From Phoronis australis (Eukaryota > Phoronida > Phoronidae): a stretch of DNA of 64,000 nucleotides. The DNA lies in assembly GCA_002633005.1 (NCBI GenBank), contig NMRA01000242.1, forward strand, positions 470,868 through 534,867. Direction: 5' to 3'. Under the pieces are notes generated by a model. It made no database searches. It was not told the origin of the DNA and saw nothing but the letters and a program-made list of their open reading frames with translations. Positions 1-10,735 of this stretch are shown in pieces. Position 1 is the first letter of the stretch. Every line of letters starts with the position of its first letter. The position numbers were made by a program, and so were the translations under genes.

Positions 1-789
1 CTTTGTCACTGTTGCGACTCACAAAAACCTCTTGAGCATCTATGCGGGGTAGTATCTCTAATTCAACGACCTTTAGGCTACTCTTATTCCCATTCGACTC
101 GTCAACGTCAATGACTTGCAACTCGGGAATTTGAAAACCGATCATGTTTCGTTGGTCCTCGGGAAAACTTTCTAGAACCAACAGCCTGAAATCTTGAGCA
201 TTGCAGTCTAACGTAATACCTTTAATTACGCCGTCCGTTTGAATACCCAAGTGAACTGTGCCATTCTGAAAACTGTTCAGGCAGGCTGCAATTGTAGACA
301 CTACGTCGCTCAATACCGCCTTGTCAGTAAGACCGCCAGTGCAAGGAATAAAGCTGTGAAAATGTGCCAACATGCTGTGTTCACAATCCGACAATGGATA
401 AGTCTCGCCAAGAACATAACCTAACTTTTGTTCAGTTTGATCGCAATGTGTGGATGTTGGTATTTGAACATATTCCTGCATTTTAGGACTCGACCCAACA
501 ACAGGTGAGCAGGAACTTTGTGTGCAAGACACTTTCAATTTGTGAAATCTTTTCTCTAGTTTTAATATTTTCCCAGCTGGTAAATTGGGGTTGAAAGCTT
601 TAATGGATGAAACGCAGTTTTCCTTTTCCATTATATGACAGAACGCCTCCCCGTCTATTTCCTCTGCCTCGAATATACTTGCTTGCTTCTCATGGAGACC
701 GCATTCGTCCACAAGCCACTGTTTCACTTGCAGCGTTGTTTTGCTGCTAAACTTGTCCCACTCCGTCTCCATTGTTTCTGCTGCTGCTG
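1..789 (-). CDS. CARD-SAMD9-like gene copy 1, large 3' exon (truncated by window start)
   Basis: Minus-strand reading frame, open from an ATG at 772 to base 1 with no stop (about 257 residues). The N-terminus (METEWDKF...) is a SAM domain (about residues 8-75). A linker follows, then the start of a Schlafen/AlbA-like domain from about residue 130, with the conserved stretch VVSTIAACLNSFQNGTVHLG. It aligns residue by residue with the large exon of copy 2 at 22776-27814. Upstream of the ATG a long T tract ends in a NAGNAG-type acceptor followed by CAG repeats. The 17 bases between the first acceptor AG and the ATG (773-789) contain no stop and put the frame in phase with the CARD exon at 5271-5572. 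The remainder (SIR2-like, NTPase, TPR, C-terminus) lies outside the window. The SAMD9-family call is firm; the fusion to CARD is inferred from splice phase. Confidence 0.88.
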
Positions 790-1316
790 CTGCAAAAAAA
801 AAAACGAAATAACACAAGGACTTGAAAGATAATGTTACACTGTAAGAAGCCTTGCATGAACATCAGGACTCATTATGTGCATTTTAACGCATGATGTTCA
901 TGTTAACTCATTATGTAAATGAAATTCGTCTCCGTTCATTTTGTGTTCGTAAACACCTGTGAAGTTCGCTATGATTCATTAGTCGTCTACATTTAAAGAT
1001 ATTATGTAAGGTTGTTTAAACATCTGTAGGCCTACAGTGGTTTATTTTAGGCTTTAATCTCAAAGCAGGTTTACATTTCACAAGAGAGATCTATTTTTTA
1101 CATCTGAATGTACTCGACTTTCAAAGAAGCACAGAATGGAACCAACTATGCTTTTCCGGTTTAATCCGCACTACTTTTATTTAAATGGATTAAGTAACGA
1201 TTGGATACATGTAATGGAGAGGGATCGCGTTTTCATGACACCAGCTTCGAAGTTTTGCTAAGGAACATTTTACTGTGACAATTCATTTCGTCAGTACCAA
1301 ATGACAATTATCTAAA

Positions 1317-1383
1317 ACCCCCTCGACCCACGACCTCGTCGACCCATATCCCCCCAATGCACGACCCCCTCGGCCCACCACGT
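1317..1383. repeat. Degenerate CGACCCACGACCCC pyrimidine-rich repeat
   Basis: Several imperfect copies of a CGACCCACGACCCCCT-like unit, strongly strand-asymmetric. A longer array of the same unit occurs at 55622-55745. It lies in intron 2 of copy 1 of the CARD-SAMD9-like gene. No coding content. Confidence 0.6.
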
Positions 1384-1870
1384 AATTGCACAAAGCCGGG
1401 TTCGGCTCCGTCAGGTTATCGACTCACCTTCCGCTTCGCTGGGGCTGGCTAGTATTAAGAACACTGTAGGCCTACAAACCGCAGAACCGGCACAACTGAG
1501 TAGCAGCAGACAACCACACGTTTCAAATGCACCATAAACAAGGCGTAGGCCCCTATATACTCGAAACAGGAACACTGCACCTTTTCTGAAAGAAACGGCA
1601 GACGGACCTCCGAAGCACCCAAAACAGACTGATGCTCCTTTCGTCCCATAGAAGGACAGGAACGCCGACGACGGACAGGAATCGCGAACGATTTTTCATT
1701 TTGACTACTAGGCCGGGAAGTTGGCACACGAGCTGCCACGCGCTCTGTGTGCACGAGACCTGCTGTGCGGAACCAGAGGGTACACCAATGTATTCGTACG
1801 CTGTAACAATGTCTCATGCAACAAAACTCAAAATTCGAATTTATTTCATCAAGGCATGGGCTGTGCAGCA

Positions 1871-1925
1871 CTGAAATAAGTGGGGGGAGGGGGTATAGCC
1901 CCCAGCCGCCTATGGCGCGCTGCTC
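1871..1925 (-). repeat. Dispersed short repeat R1 (GGGGGCTATAGCCCCC type)
   Basis: Contains GGGGGTATAGCCCCCAGCC next to a G-rich tract and a gcgccactg-like edge. It matches, in reverse orientation, the copies at 32473-32540 and 59353-59415 (common order: CCATAGGGGCTGG, GGGCTATA, CCCACTTTTTCAGTG). A short nonautonomous element or SINE/MITE fragment is likely. Confidence 0.5.
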
Positions 1926-2365
1926 ACGCAATATTATTTTTCCAAAGGGTTAAAAATAGTTAAACATCTTTAACGACAGTCCCTACCTGACACTGAATAA
2001 TTACAATCAAGAGAAAAAATCAGCGACAATGAAGCACAAATCATGATGAAATGCCCAACGTTCAACTGAGAATTACACTCAGACTTTATCTCAGACAACA
2101 CTTCAACATTTGTGCGGAGCCTTTTCATAAAAATCTTCGATTTTCTTACGTGAATGTGTTTTTCTTTTGCTTTTATTTTCGCAAAAATATGCGATGCCAA
2201 TGATGGTCGACCTCTCTGTTCAACCACCTAACGGCACTAAGTCTTAAAGAGGAAATTGCAAGGTCCAAACCAATCTGAACAACAATATGATCTAAATTCT
2301 TGTTTATAATTATAATTGCATTTTAGCAAATCACTCAAAAAGTGTTTGGTCTCTGATTATTTGTA

Positions 2366-2420
2366 AACAGTGTGACTCAGTGGTTTGAGCTCATGAGACT
2401 CAGAGATTCGAATCCTGGCT
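2366..2420 (+). repeat. tRNA-derived SINE-like fragment
   Basis: An A-box-like TGACTCAGTGGTTTGAG is followed about 30 bases later by a B-box-like GATTCGAATCC (2405-2415). The spacing resembles an internal Pol III promoter. The flanking sequence does not fold into a proper tRNA cloverleaf, so a tRNA-derived SINE head is the best reading. Confidence 0.45.
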
Positions 2421-2615
2421 TTCACTGGCAGACAATTGAGCATTGCAAAAAATCGTCTCCTACTTCTCTGAGACTGAACACGGTGTTACTAATGAGTGAA
2501 TACATGTATGCAACGGAATGAATGAGAATCACTTTGGAATAATGTACTGTGAAATGTAAAGAAGAGGATGAAAGAATCGCAATTTTACAATTTAGATTTT
2601 CTGACCTCGGGTTTG

Positions 2616-2626
2616 GGGGGGGGGGN
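2616..2626. repeat. G homopolymer with one undetermined base
   Basis: Run of G ending in N at 2626, an assembly or sequencing uncertainty. The similar run at 31616-31634 also contains an N. Reading frames crossing these positions should not be trusted. Confidence 0.8.
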
Positions 2627-3469
2627 ACAGGTTATAGAACAGGTCACTTCATTTTCAAGTCAACTCGGACCCATATCAATGTACACATGTGTACCAAAAC
2701 AGTTTTATTTTGTAAGGCGATGCTTGAAATGGAAACGACCATTCCATGTCTATGTACATTGACCCAATATTGCCGTTATTTATTAATAAAACACGGCCTG
2801 GGTACGAGTCGACTTGGGTAGGAACCACCTGGTAAAGCTTCTATAGAGTATGGAGGGCATCGATTGTATTGGTGATTGCCCATATGGAGAAGTTTTAAGA
2901 AATGTTTACTGTAATATTTCAAATATGGGCAACCCTTTAAGTGTCAACACTGCTTTTAAAATTGGTTTGCCCCATTGCCATTGTCTAGTTTGATTATGAT
3001 ATGTGAGTGTCGTTAGCGTTCAGATTGGGAGAACAGGTCTCAGGACTACTCACAAAACAGTCCCCTCCATCAATGAATCAGGGCAACTACCTTGTGTCTT
3101 AGGGTCAGCTAAAAATTAAACGACTAATGTCCATTACTATATCCCCCGGGAATGATCTACCACTGCCTCGAGTGAAGAACTATTCATTCGTATGAAAGTA
3201 AATATCTTTACTATATATGATCAATTTGTAGGAAAAATAAATAGGTTGTGATGTTTCAAAGTTTGTTTTTTGAAAACACGTTTGATTTTTGTTCTGCTGT
3301 AAACAGGTTGCTGTCAAGTGGGGTTTACTCTGAACAATCAGTTTTCTTGAAAACTGAAGTCGTATGCAGCCCACTCACTTAAATTTGGCCGAGGCACTCT
3401 TGGTAAATTTTTCAATTCGAAATTTTCATGTTTACTGAAGTAATATATTATTGTTGACACATCTTGTAG

Positions 3470-3806
3470 GTGCACCTGTGGCAACTGTCAGACAACCCCA
3501 GTTGTTGAAGTAAGAGTATGTTGTCAAGAGGCCAACAAGATTATTGCAAAACTTGACGAAGAAATGAAGCGTGACAACTTACACAGAAGACAAAATTGTT
3601 TTGTCGAGCACGAGGGGTTTAATTCTGTTTGCATCAATGGTGATGTCTGGAGACTGCGTGGCTGCAACACAATGGCATTTACGTGTAGGGGTACTAATGA
3701 AGTGATAGAAGTGGACAATGGGAATGTAGATGGACTGGTGGACAATTTTATTGAATGTAAAAAGTTCGGAAAGGTAACGGCGGAATTCGAGGGTTTGCCA
3801 GTTTAA
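3470..3806 (+). CDS. P2X7-like C-terminal (cysteine-rich) domain exon
   Basis: An acceptor (pyrimidine-rich, ending TTGTAG) precedes an open frame starting G|TGC ACC TGT and running to TAA at 3804-3806, about 112 residues. The encoded pattern C-x-C-x2-C, then V-CC-x-E about 12 residues on, then NCFVEHEGFNSVC followed by a Trp/Arg segment, is the zinc-binding intracellular domain known from the P2X7 receptor C-terminus. In invertebrates this module is often found without a P2X channel. Phase 2 at the acceptor fits a TG|G (Trp) codon immediately before the first Cys, as in P2X7. I did not find the upstream exon(s), so gene structure and function remain open. It lies antisense inside intron 2 of copy 1 of the CARD-SAMD9-like gene. 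Confidence 0.7.
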
Positions 3807-4363
3807 TGATTCAATCACTTCAGTGACCTATGAAGTATTGTGATATCTATTCAGGGTAAATTTTGCAGCTCGTCGCTGCACCATTTCAATCTTGCACGTC
3901 TCCCATCTGGGCATGCCGATCGCAGATCGAGTACAGACACGTATACCTTTGAACGGTGTCGCTATCCTACACATTGAAGAGTAAACATGTGATATCTAAT
4001 AGAACGACTGAGGAAGATAAGACACAATCACGTAGTTCCATCTGCCAATATCTCGTAGAACTGCATGGACATTTGGCATCAGGAGGACGTGCGGACACTG
4101 GTGCTGGTGAGTCGGTTGAAAGTGGCGTAGGTGACGCGAAATCTACGGGATCAGAAATGACGGAGAGTGGAAGTAGCTGCCAAACTCTTTCCACATTGCG
4201 ATCAAGTAAGGGGTAGCCAGTATCGTTCTTCAACCAGATTGTCTGCGCGACAGAAAGGATTTCCTGAGGACGAAGCCATGCAGCGCGCGGTTTGCGGCTC
4301 AAGCACCCATAAAACATCGAGAGGGTGTCAGCAGGCACGAGGAAATAATCTCCAGAGGAGGCA

Positions 4364-4434
4364 GTGTGGCTAAATAGGATAAGAGTCCGCTTCCTTTAAT
4401 CAAGGTCGTGGGTTCGAGTCCCAGTGGAGCATAC
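4364..4434 (+). repeat. tRNA-like / SINE head sequence
   Basis: A box TGGCTAAATAGGAT and B box GGTTCGAGTCC (about 4411-4421), with a 4-bp TGGG/CCCA T-stem. The presumed acceptor stem pairs at only about five of seven positions and the anticodon arm is poor. This is a tRNA pseudogene or tRNA-derived SINE rather than a functional tRNA. Confidence 0.45.
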
Positions 4435-4560
4435 TACTAGACCCTTAAGCCAGGTCTTTAGCTCCTCAGCTGCCTTTTGATTATATGTCAATAAAGCATA
4501 AAATTTTTCCAAGTGATCAGTGTAATGGTCCCACCTGAGCGACGTTGCGGATGTGTATTA

Positions 4561-4561
<1 letters not shown>

Positions 4562-4592
<31 letters not shown>
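4562..4592. repeat. (CA)n microsatellite
   Basis: About fifteen uninterrupted CA units, followed by a TGTGTCTGTG-rich stretch. Both long reading frames crossing it consist of repeat-encoded residues and are not genes. Confidence 0.95.
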
Positions 4593-4596
<4 letters not shown>

Positions 4597-5270
4597 TGTG
4601 TGTCTGTGTCTGTGTGTGTGCGTGCATGTATTAGAAAACTAAAAAATAAAACGGATAAATCCCATGAGATATGCATATCTCACATTGATTACTTACATTC
4701 TGCACGTCCTGCCTTTAGGCACGGACAGTCTCGAGTGCCACTACCGTCAGCAATATCTTAAAGATGGCGCACAGGTTAACGAAAATTGAATAAGGCCTTT
4801 TCCTCTCACGAAATCGGTCCCATAACATTTCTTACCGTAAAAATATTTTATTTTCGATACCGTTTTCGAATTTCCAAGGTTGGCCAACCCCAATAACTTC
4901 TGAAGAGTTTTCTCGAGTCATCAATGGTTTCGATATTCTTCTTGGTAAAGAATACTCTAGAATCTGGATTTCACACATCGCCTCAGTTAGTTTAGTTAAC
5001 CACAACAAGACCCGAAAATGTAATTTGTATAGTCAACTGTAATTTTTGCCAATAACAATAAAGTGGCATACATAGCATATGCTATTTCGTTGATCCGTTG
5101 TTAAACCTTGACAAGGAAACAACCTCAAAATCCTTGATAAATAAGGGCCGTAAAGGGCGTTGCGCTGCTTAAAAAATCGTAATCACATAGATCTACACTC
5201 ATATGTACAAAATGGGAATGACTGTCATTAAAGTTTCTTATGCATATTTTGGTGTGACACAAATGCTCAC

Positions 5271-5572
5271 CTGTGACTTCACAAACTCTAGGAGGCGTTT
5301 CTTCAAGCTTCGTAGTCAAGTACTTGCAGTTGCCAGTTGTCGTCAGAATTTCAAGGAACTGTGAGTACGCTGTGGGGCCTCTTGTGGGCAATATCTGTAA
5401 CAATAACTCATTCTTGGCCTCTGTAGATTTTTTAGCAGATATCCTGTTCCAATCTTCCCGATAAATGACATCACTGGAGAACAACTTTTGAATTACTTCA
5501 TGTGGTATATCGTTAACGAGACTTTGATGATTGTGTTGCAGCCTCCATTGATCTTCTTCGTTCATGGTGTTA
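5271..5572 (-). CDS. CARD-domain exon of CARD-SAMD9-like gene copy 1
   Basis: Minus-strand exon bounded by a consensus acceptor (TTTTTAG|TAACACC) and donor (ACAG|GTGAGC). The start codon (5565) lies seven bases into the exon and gives 98 residues plus one base (phase 1). The protein (MNEEDQWRLQHNH..., PHEVIQKLF, RISAK, LLLQILPTRGP) has the helix spacing and the late [IL]LPTRGP..Y..F..IL signature of caspase-recruitment domains. It is about 60% identical by eye to the exon at 29083-29381, and both splice sites are conserved between the two. The next downstream minus-strand exon is at 1-789, 4.5 kb away, in matching phase. The role is predicted to be homotypic CARD-CARD signalling. The alternative is a free-standing CARD transcript if the donor is not used. 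Confidence 0.82.
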
Positions 5573-8500
5573 CTAAAAATACAATTCATACTAAATGTAG
5601 GTGCGCAAACAGGTTGGCATATCTAAATCTATATTTGAGGAACAGTAGCCTTAAACATTTTCTCTAGGTACAAACAATCACAGACTCGGCGTCGCATGGC
5701 ACGCATTTTTCGCGGGGATAGAAAAGGATAAAAGTCAGGAAAATACACCGACGACATGAGCTACTGCACTCGAAATCATGCTTTTATGAAAGTTTAATCG
5801 AAATTCTCCATGAAACGTACGAGGAGTTGTGAACACAAGAGTGACTGTTCCCGTTTATGGATTCATGAATATTAAGGTCAAAAGGCAAATGCTAACGATA
5901 TGTGACACGGGTATTTATTAGCATTTGGTCGAAATCTCTTGAGAAATATAGTTGCGCCAGGAACAGTATAATTCTTTCCGTTACAAACACATTTCTATTG
6001 TTCACGAACCACATACATTTTGTGAACAACGTTTTCTTTCAGTCACCGGCTTCGATGCTCAGTTAGAAATTTCCTTACATGTATAATTGGTAGCATATAG
6101 CGCATTTCGACTAACCTTAGCTAAGGTGTTAAACTTCTGCTCGGTCTTCCATGACAAGCTTAGTGGGCTACCTGGAAAGGTGTCATTCTTTAAATGCTTT
6201 GTACACTGTATGATGGAGGTCGGGCGGACTACAATATCTAAAGGAGACACGCCTGGAGAAGTCCTAAAAACGACATTCCGTCGCTATTTTTGGACACCTC
6301 AGCAGAGAGCAGGATGGAATCCTGTGCCCGCCCCGCTATATCTTCCAATGCATAACACACTTTACGGTTAGATGTTGGTATTGGCCTATTCACTTCAACA
6401 TGAGGTAAAGGTGAAGATTTGAGAACCCTACCCACTCGTAGCCAGTTTGTTTTCCCGGTGGATTTCTCCGATGTTGTCCCAACAATCATCTCAGAGCAAT
6501 CAACGGTTACGGTACCAGGGCTTGAAAAAACACTAATTTTAATTGTTTCTTCATCCTGATACACACATAGTTCAAAGTTTGATTAAGAGAATGCGACTGA
6601 ACTTTGGACAGATGCTGTTACTACTAGGGCCAGGTAAATTATGAAAGATAAACTTGTGACACGCACGTGACTTATAGATACCGAGAACCGATGCCACACA
6701 AACGAGGACTTCTGCCACACAGGAGTAAGTTCGCACGTATTGCCTGGAGGTGCAGGAAAGAGATCACCATTGTAGGTACTATAGCGCACGCATTCCGAAA
6801 GCATAGTCAGTTAGAATAGTCCTATATAGAAATCGTCATTTCTTTTGCTAGTTCGCCTTCATTTTTTCCATAAAGAACTTAAGCTTATACCACCAAATTT
6901 TGAATGATCCGTCAAAACACGCTTTCCTTATTTTTCAACAATGACTACTAGGCCACTGCGTTGACGAGGACGGCGACAACAGGACAAGGACGGCAAATAA
7001 ATCGACAACACACGAAAGCGGTAACACCTGTGAATTTGGTTCCTGCAGTATGTTAAGAACATCGCTCTGTGCCTACTAGTGTCATAAGTTGTTAGGCGTA
7101 TTGGCTTGCTTTTGTATACGTCACAGCGAACTGCGAATACTGAAAATCCACTCGCAACTGGGATCACGCGATGACTCAACATGGGCACGAAAAGGCAGCT
7201 TCACCCACTATTTGACGGGCTTACATTTGCGTGATTGAACTCACGTTTACTTATTTTACCAAGGCTTTGCTAGGACTATCTGGTTAGCCCAATACATCTA
7301 AAATAACACAATTCCGTTACAGTAAGCCTTGAAACGTACGCTTAGCCGTGGGTAAGTAAACACTCTCGAACTTGAGCCCCGCAGTGCACTGAACACGATG
7401 CTCTGTTGTTACCTACTCTATGCATATGACTTCCAAGCGTGTGACCTGTGCTCCCTTTACATGTACACCTTTCTCACTCGCACAATTAATCCCAGATGAA
7501 AAGCGACAGCTTGAAAGGTTACAACGAAGACCGCTTTCAAATATGTTTTAAAATGCAAAGGAAAAAGAATAACTTGGGTCAAAATAGCAACACCCCCTTA
7601 CGACATGTTACTGACGATGTGAAGGAGATGCACCCAACAACAAAGAGTAAGAATGAAAAGTGTTCTAGCTCAACGAATTCAGCTATAAAGCGTCACGCTT
7701 TCCATTGCGTTATGCTAAACATGAAGAAGATGCAAGTAAAATTCTTAAGTGAACATCCCCAACAGCAGCCAGTCGTTCAGCCCTTCCCAACGATTGCGAC
7801 CAGCACACGGTTCAAAGCCATTTTCATCACCAAGAATTCTTGGACATATGACACTGAAAACCAAAACACTAAGGAAATGGACTTCGGTATCGGTTATAAT
7901 TGAGAATATCTTGCATCAACCGACCATCTCGATACAATTTTGAATACACGCGACGGTGTCGCACATGGTTTGGAATAAGGTTCCCAGGAATAGGAAAATG
8001 AAGATGGAAGTAGCTGACATAAAAAGCCATGGGAAGGGCAAACGTGTTATACAAGAACCGAAATTATTCTGAGTGGGTATGTCAGTTATTGTGTCACTAG
8101 TAAGCGTGCTGATACGGAGTCAACTATATTTGTATGTAATGATTCAGTCATTGAATTTCACGTGGAAAACCTTAACTATTCATTTAAATCATGATATACT
8201 ACACGCTCTTTAGAACTCACACATGTGTCACTAAAACTTTTTTTATACATTTATTGCCCAGACAATGCAGCAAGGCTACTCTGAGAATGGGCGCCTCAGA
8301 ACTAGCCTTCACAAGACAAATTATGTAAAGTCAATATGTAAAGAACAATAAATGTAACTCAACGGGAAAAAAGGTCGAGGGAAAGACTTTCGCGTGCACC
8401 TTTCACACGCACACTCACACCCGGCCGTGTTTACATGATGAAAGAGGCTCATATGCAACGGAAATATCTATATAGGTACAAAGTTAAACATATATAAAAT

Positions 8501-8984
8501 AAACGGAAATGGATATTCTTATCTAATGCATAACATCGTGTAACATCAATATATGGACTGAATGTCTACATGGCAATATAACAAAAAAAAAAACTAACGG
8601 TTGAATTCTGTGCATTTCTAGGATAATAGCTGAGGCATGCGTGCAGATCTCTCCATTTTTTAAACATTTTTGTCCGAATTAACATTACGTGAATTATTTT
8701 ATGTTGATTGGTTTGCAATCCACATCTTTTTCTATTGGCTAATTTATCATACCCTAGTGATTACATTCCTCCTCACACAGTCAGTCAAAGTTGATGCCTG
8801 GAAATTGGAAAAAAAACTGCCGTTAAATGTTTTACGTACACAGCAGCAGCGTTAGAGGCAGAAGCAGAAATATAAACTATTATGGTTATCATTACTGTTT
8901 AAAATATCTAAATTTAAATAACATACTTCGACTTGAATTTAAGAAACCCATAAAATATACTAACTTTTATCAGTAACGATTCAA
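5573..8984. other. Intron 1 of copy 1, no recognised gene
   Basis: Between the CARD exon and the predicted 5' noncoding exon. Frames such as 6238-6564 (-) and 7496-7903 (+) have no family signature I recognise, no splice-site support and no paralogue in the 0.36-kb intron of copy 2. I treat the region as noncoding. Confidence 0.5.
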
Positions 8985-9128
8985 GGTTTCCTCACAATCC
9001 GCCAGTGATCAGGCTACGTGGTGCTTCACTGCCATACGCAGGCCTGAAATATGACGACAGAGTACGACTAAAGAACATGCACGAAGGGTTCGGTACTGTT
9101 ACGTCAAATTCTAATTGGCTTTCTAGAC

Positions 9129-9287
9129 AACGGCGGATTTAGAGGGGGCCATGCCCCCCTTAATATTCTCCCAGATTCCATTTCGGCAGTTCGAGGGTGC
9201 GAATGCCTGACGGGCAGAAAATTCTGGCTAATACTCTGCCCTGGCCGCCCCCCACCAATTCAAAATCTTGAATCTACCCCTGCTAGC
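9129..9287 (-). mobile_element. Dispersed repeat R2 inserted in the copy 1 5' region
   Basis: Ends are marked by GGCGGATTTAG...GGGGGCCATGCCCCCC and a downstream GAATCTACCCCTGC. It is homologous in reverse to 21750-22028 (shared TGCCCGTCAGGCATTCGCA, ACTGCCGAA, ATCTGGGA). The paralogous block at 29567-30254 lacks it, which gives a natural empty site. No ORF. Probably a nonautonomous DNA element. Confidence 0.65.
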
Positions 9288-9346
9288 TGTTGTGAAATAA
9301 TCCCTTTAGTAACTAAACCAACTACTTTCATTTATATACGACTTAC

Positions 9347-9450
9347 CTTGTGGGCTTTTCTAAGAAAAACGAAGAAGTTATCGTCCCGTTTCGTCTTGCA
9401 CCCAATTAAAGACTTCAAACGTGAAAGAAAATAATGTTGTTTACTGATGG
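9347..9450 (-). other. Predicted 5' noncoding exon 1 of copy 1
   Basis: A consensus donor CAAG|GTAAGT (GT at 9346-9345) is conserved at the same aligned position in copy 2 (29743-29742). It lies about 135 bases downstream of the TATA-like box at 9484-9493. The 5' limit is an estimate from the TATA position. No conserved start codon is seen, so translation probably starts in the CARD exon. Confidence 0.55.
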
Positions 9451-9479
9451 AAGAACGAAATAGTAAAGGCGAACGCTAC

Positions 9480-9590
9480 CATACGATATAAACGGGGTGG
9501 AATTTGATCTTGACTAATCTGTGTCGCAGCGAAAACGACCGTTTCGCCCGCGCTGCTAAGAGCAGGCTGGAAAATCCGGGGAAAACCAAC
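9480..9590 (-). promoter_or_regulatory. Predicted promoter of copy 1: TATA-like box plus kappaB-like block
   Basis: A TATA-like GTTTATATCG (minus strand, about 9484-9493) and, further upstream, GGAAAATCCGGGGAAAACC (plus-strand text, 9569-9587). The latter is kept base for base in copy 2 and contains two adjacent Rel/NF-kappaB-like half-motifs. ACGACCGTTTCGCC (from about 9536) is conserved too. Conservation amid otherwise diverged flanks supports function; factor identity is inference. Confidence 0.5.
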
Positions 9591-9986
9591 CTATAAACAA
9601 TAGGGTCTCTATGGAGAGGCAGTGAGATTGTTTACCTAGTCTCGAATGCAAACTAATCGCTTAGTTCAATGCTTCACCAGCTAAAAATTGGTTAGCATTT
9701 TAGAGGCTGTTTCACAGGCCACTTTTGCGAGGTATCTTCATTGTCAGTTCTGAAAGCTGACGCCGTCAAAAATCCGTTTAAACGAACCGTGTTAGTCTCA
9801 AATAAAGCGGTCCTGGTGGCGGAGTGCGAAACTAGGTTAATGTTTGATTTCGACACTTCTAATCTACCTAGACTTTCATATTCTCTCTACTGTCCGAATA
9901 AGTGTCCCTTAGGCTACATCAAACAAGCAACAAATGGGCTTGTACACAGATAATTCGCGAATTTCTTCCACTATGTCCATACATTC

Positions 9987-10735
9987 GAACATTAGACTAA
10001 TTGTCTCAGAAAAACCCGAGCCAAATGCCCCGGCAAACAGACATAAAGTGGCTCTTAACGGTAAAGACATGTCCAGTTCTGTATATGTTTTCCAAATACC
10101 AAATAGTGCTAGGTATGTCTGGATTACATTGATCACTCTGAGTAAATTCAAGGTATCCTAAGGATTTTCCCCTGCTCACTGTGTTAAATGTCTTTACCGT
10201 TATTTGTCGAAAGTAGAGTTTGATGAAAACAAAGCCTTATTTTTATCAGAAAAATTCATGGCTTTGAATTTTAATTTTGAAGTACTTATAAACTGCCAAA
10301 ATATGTTTTTTCAGTAAGGAGGATGTTAAGTAAGATTTTCAAAAATTTCTTGAACATTAGACTAATTGTCTTAGAGAAACCAGAGCCAAATGGCCTGGCA
10401 AACAGACATAAAATGGCCCGTAACGGTAAAGACATGGCCAGTTCTGCATACGTTTTCCAAATACCAAATAGTGCCAAGTATGCCTGGATTACGTATGTTT
10501 ATCACTCAGAGAAAATTCATCGTTAAGGTATCCCCTTGCTCACTGTGTTAAATGTCTTTACTGTTACCTGTCCAAAGTAGAGTTTGATAAAAACAAAGCC
10601 TTGTGTTTATTAATAGCTTTGAATTTTAATTTTGAAGTACTTATAACGGAGTAAACTGCCAAAATAACGGCTTTTTTCAATAAGGAGAATGTTATTTTTA
10701 GAGTAGGATTTTCAAGAATGTCTTGCATTTAATGT
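9987..10735. repeat. Tandem duplication, about 365-bp unit, two full copies plus a partial third
   Basis: GAACATTAGACTAATTGTCT recurs at 9987 and 10352. Most of the 365-bp unit (AAACAGACATAAA, GGTAAAGACATG, CCAAATACCAAATAGTGC, TTTGAATTTTAATTTTGAAG) is repeated with a few percent to about 10% divergence. A decayed third start is near 10713. Frames within it are not recognisable proteins. Confidence 0.8.

Larger units (their letters stand above)
8985..9876 (-). repeat. 5' flank block of copy 1, paralogous to 29567-30254
   Basis: The two blocks align over most of their length, sharing long stretches such as the 19-mer at 9569-9587, CTAGTCTCGAA, CTAATCGCTTAGTTCA and GTCAGTTCTGAAA, in the same orientation. 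Each sits immediately upstream of a minus-strand CARD exon, so it is the duplicated promoter and first-exon region. Copy 1 carries an extra insertion (9129-9287) that copy 2 lacks. Confidence 0.85.

Noticed and set aside
1455-1931. 158-codon minus-strand frame
   Set aside because: Overlaps the R1 repeat and a plus-strand frame; lacks recognisable motifs. It lies in the intron of copy 1 without splice support.
4364-4434. Functional tRNA gene
   Set aside because: B box and T stem are good, but the acceptor and anticodon stems are mismatched; called a tRNA-derived SINE or pseudogene instead.
4488-4761. Frames on both strands across the CA repeat
   Set aside because: Encoded by the dinucleotide repeat (TH/VC residues); not genes.
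7496-7903. 135-codon plus-strand frame in intron 1 of copy 1
   Set aside because: Longest frame in that region but polar and low-information, with no recognised domain and no paralogue in copy 2's intron.
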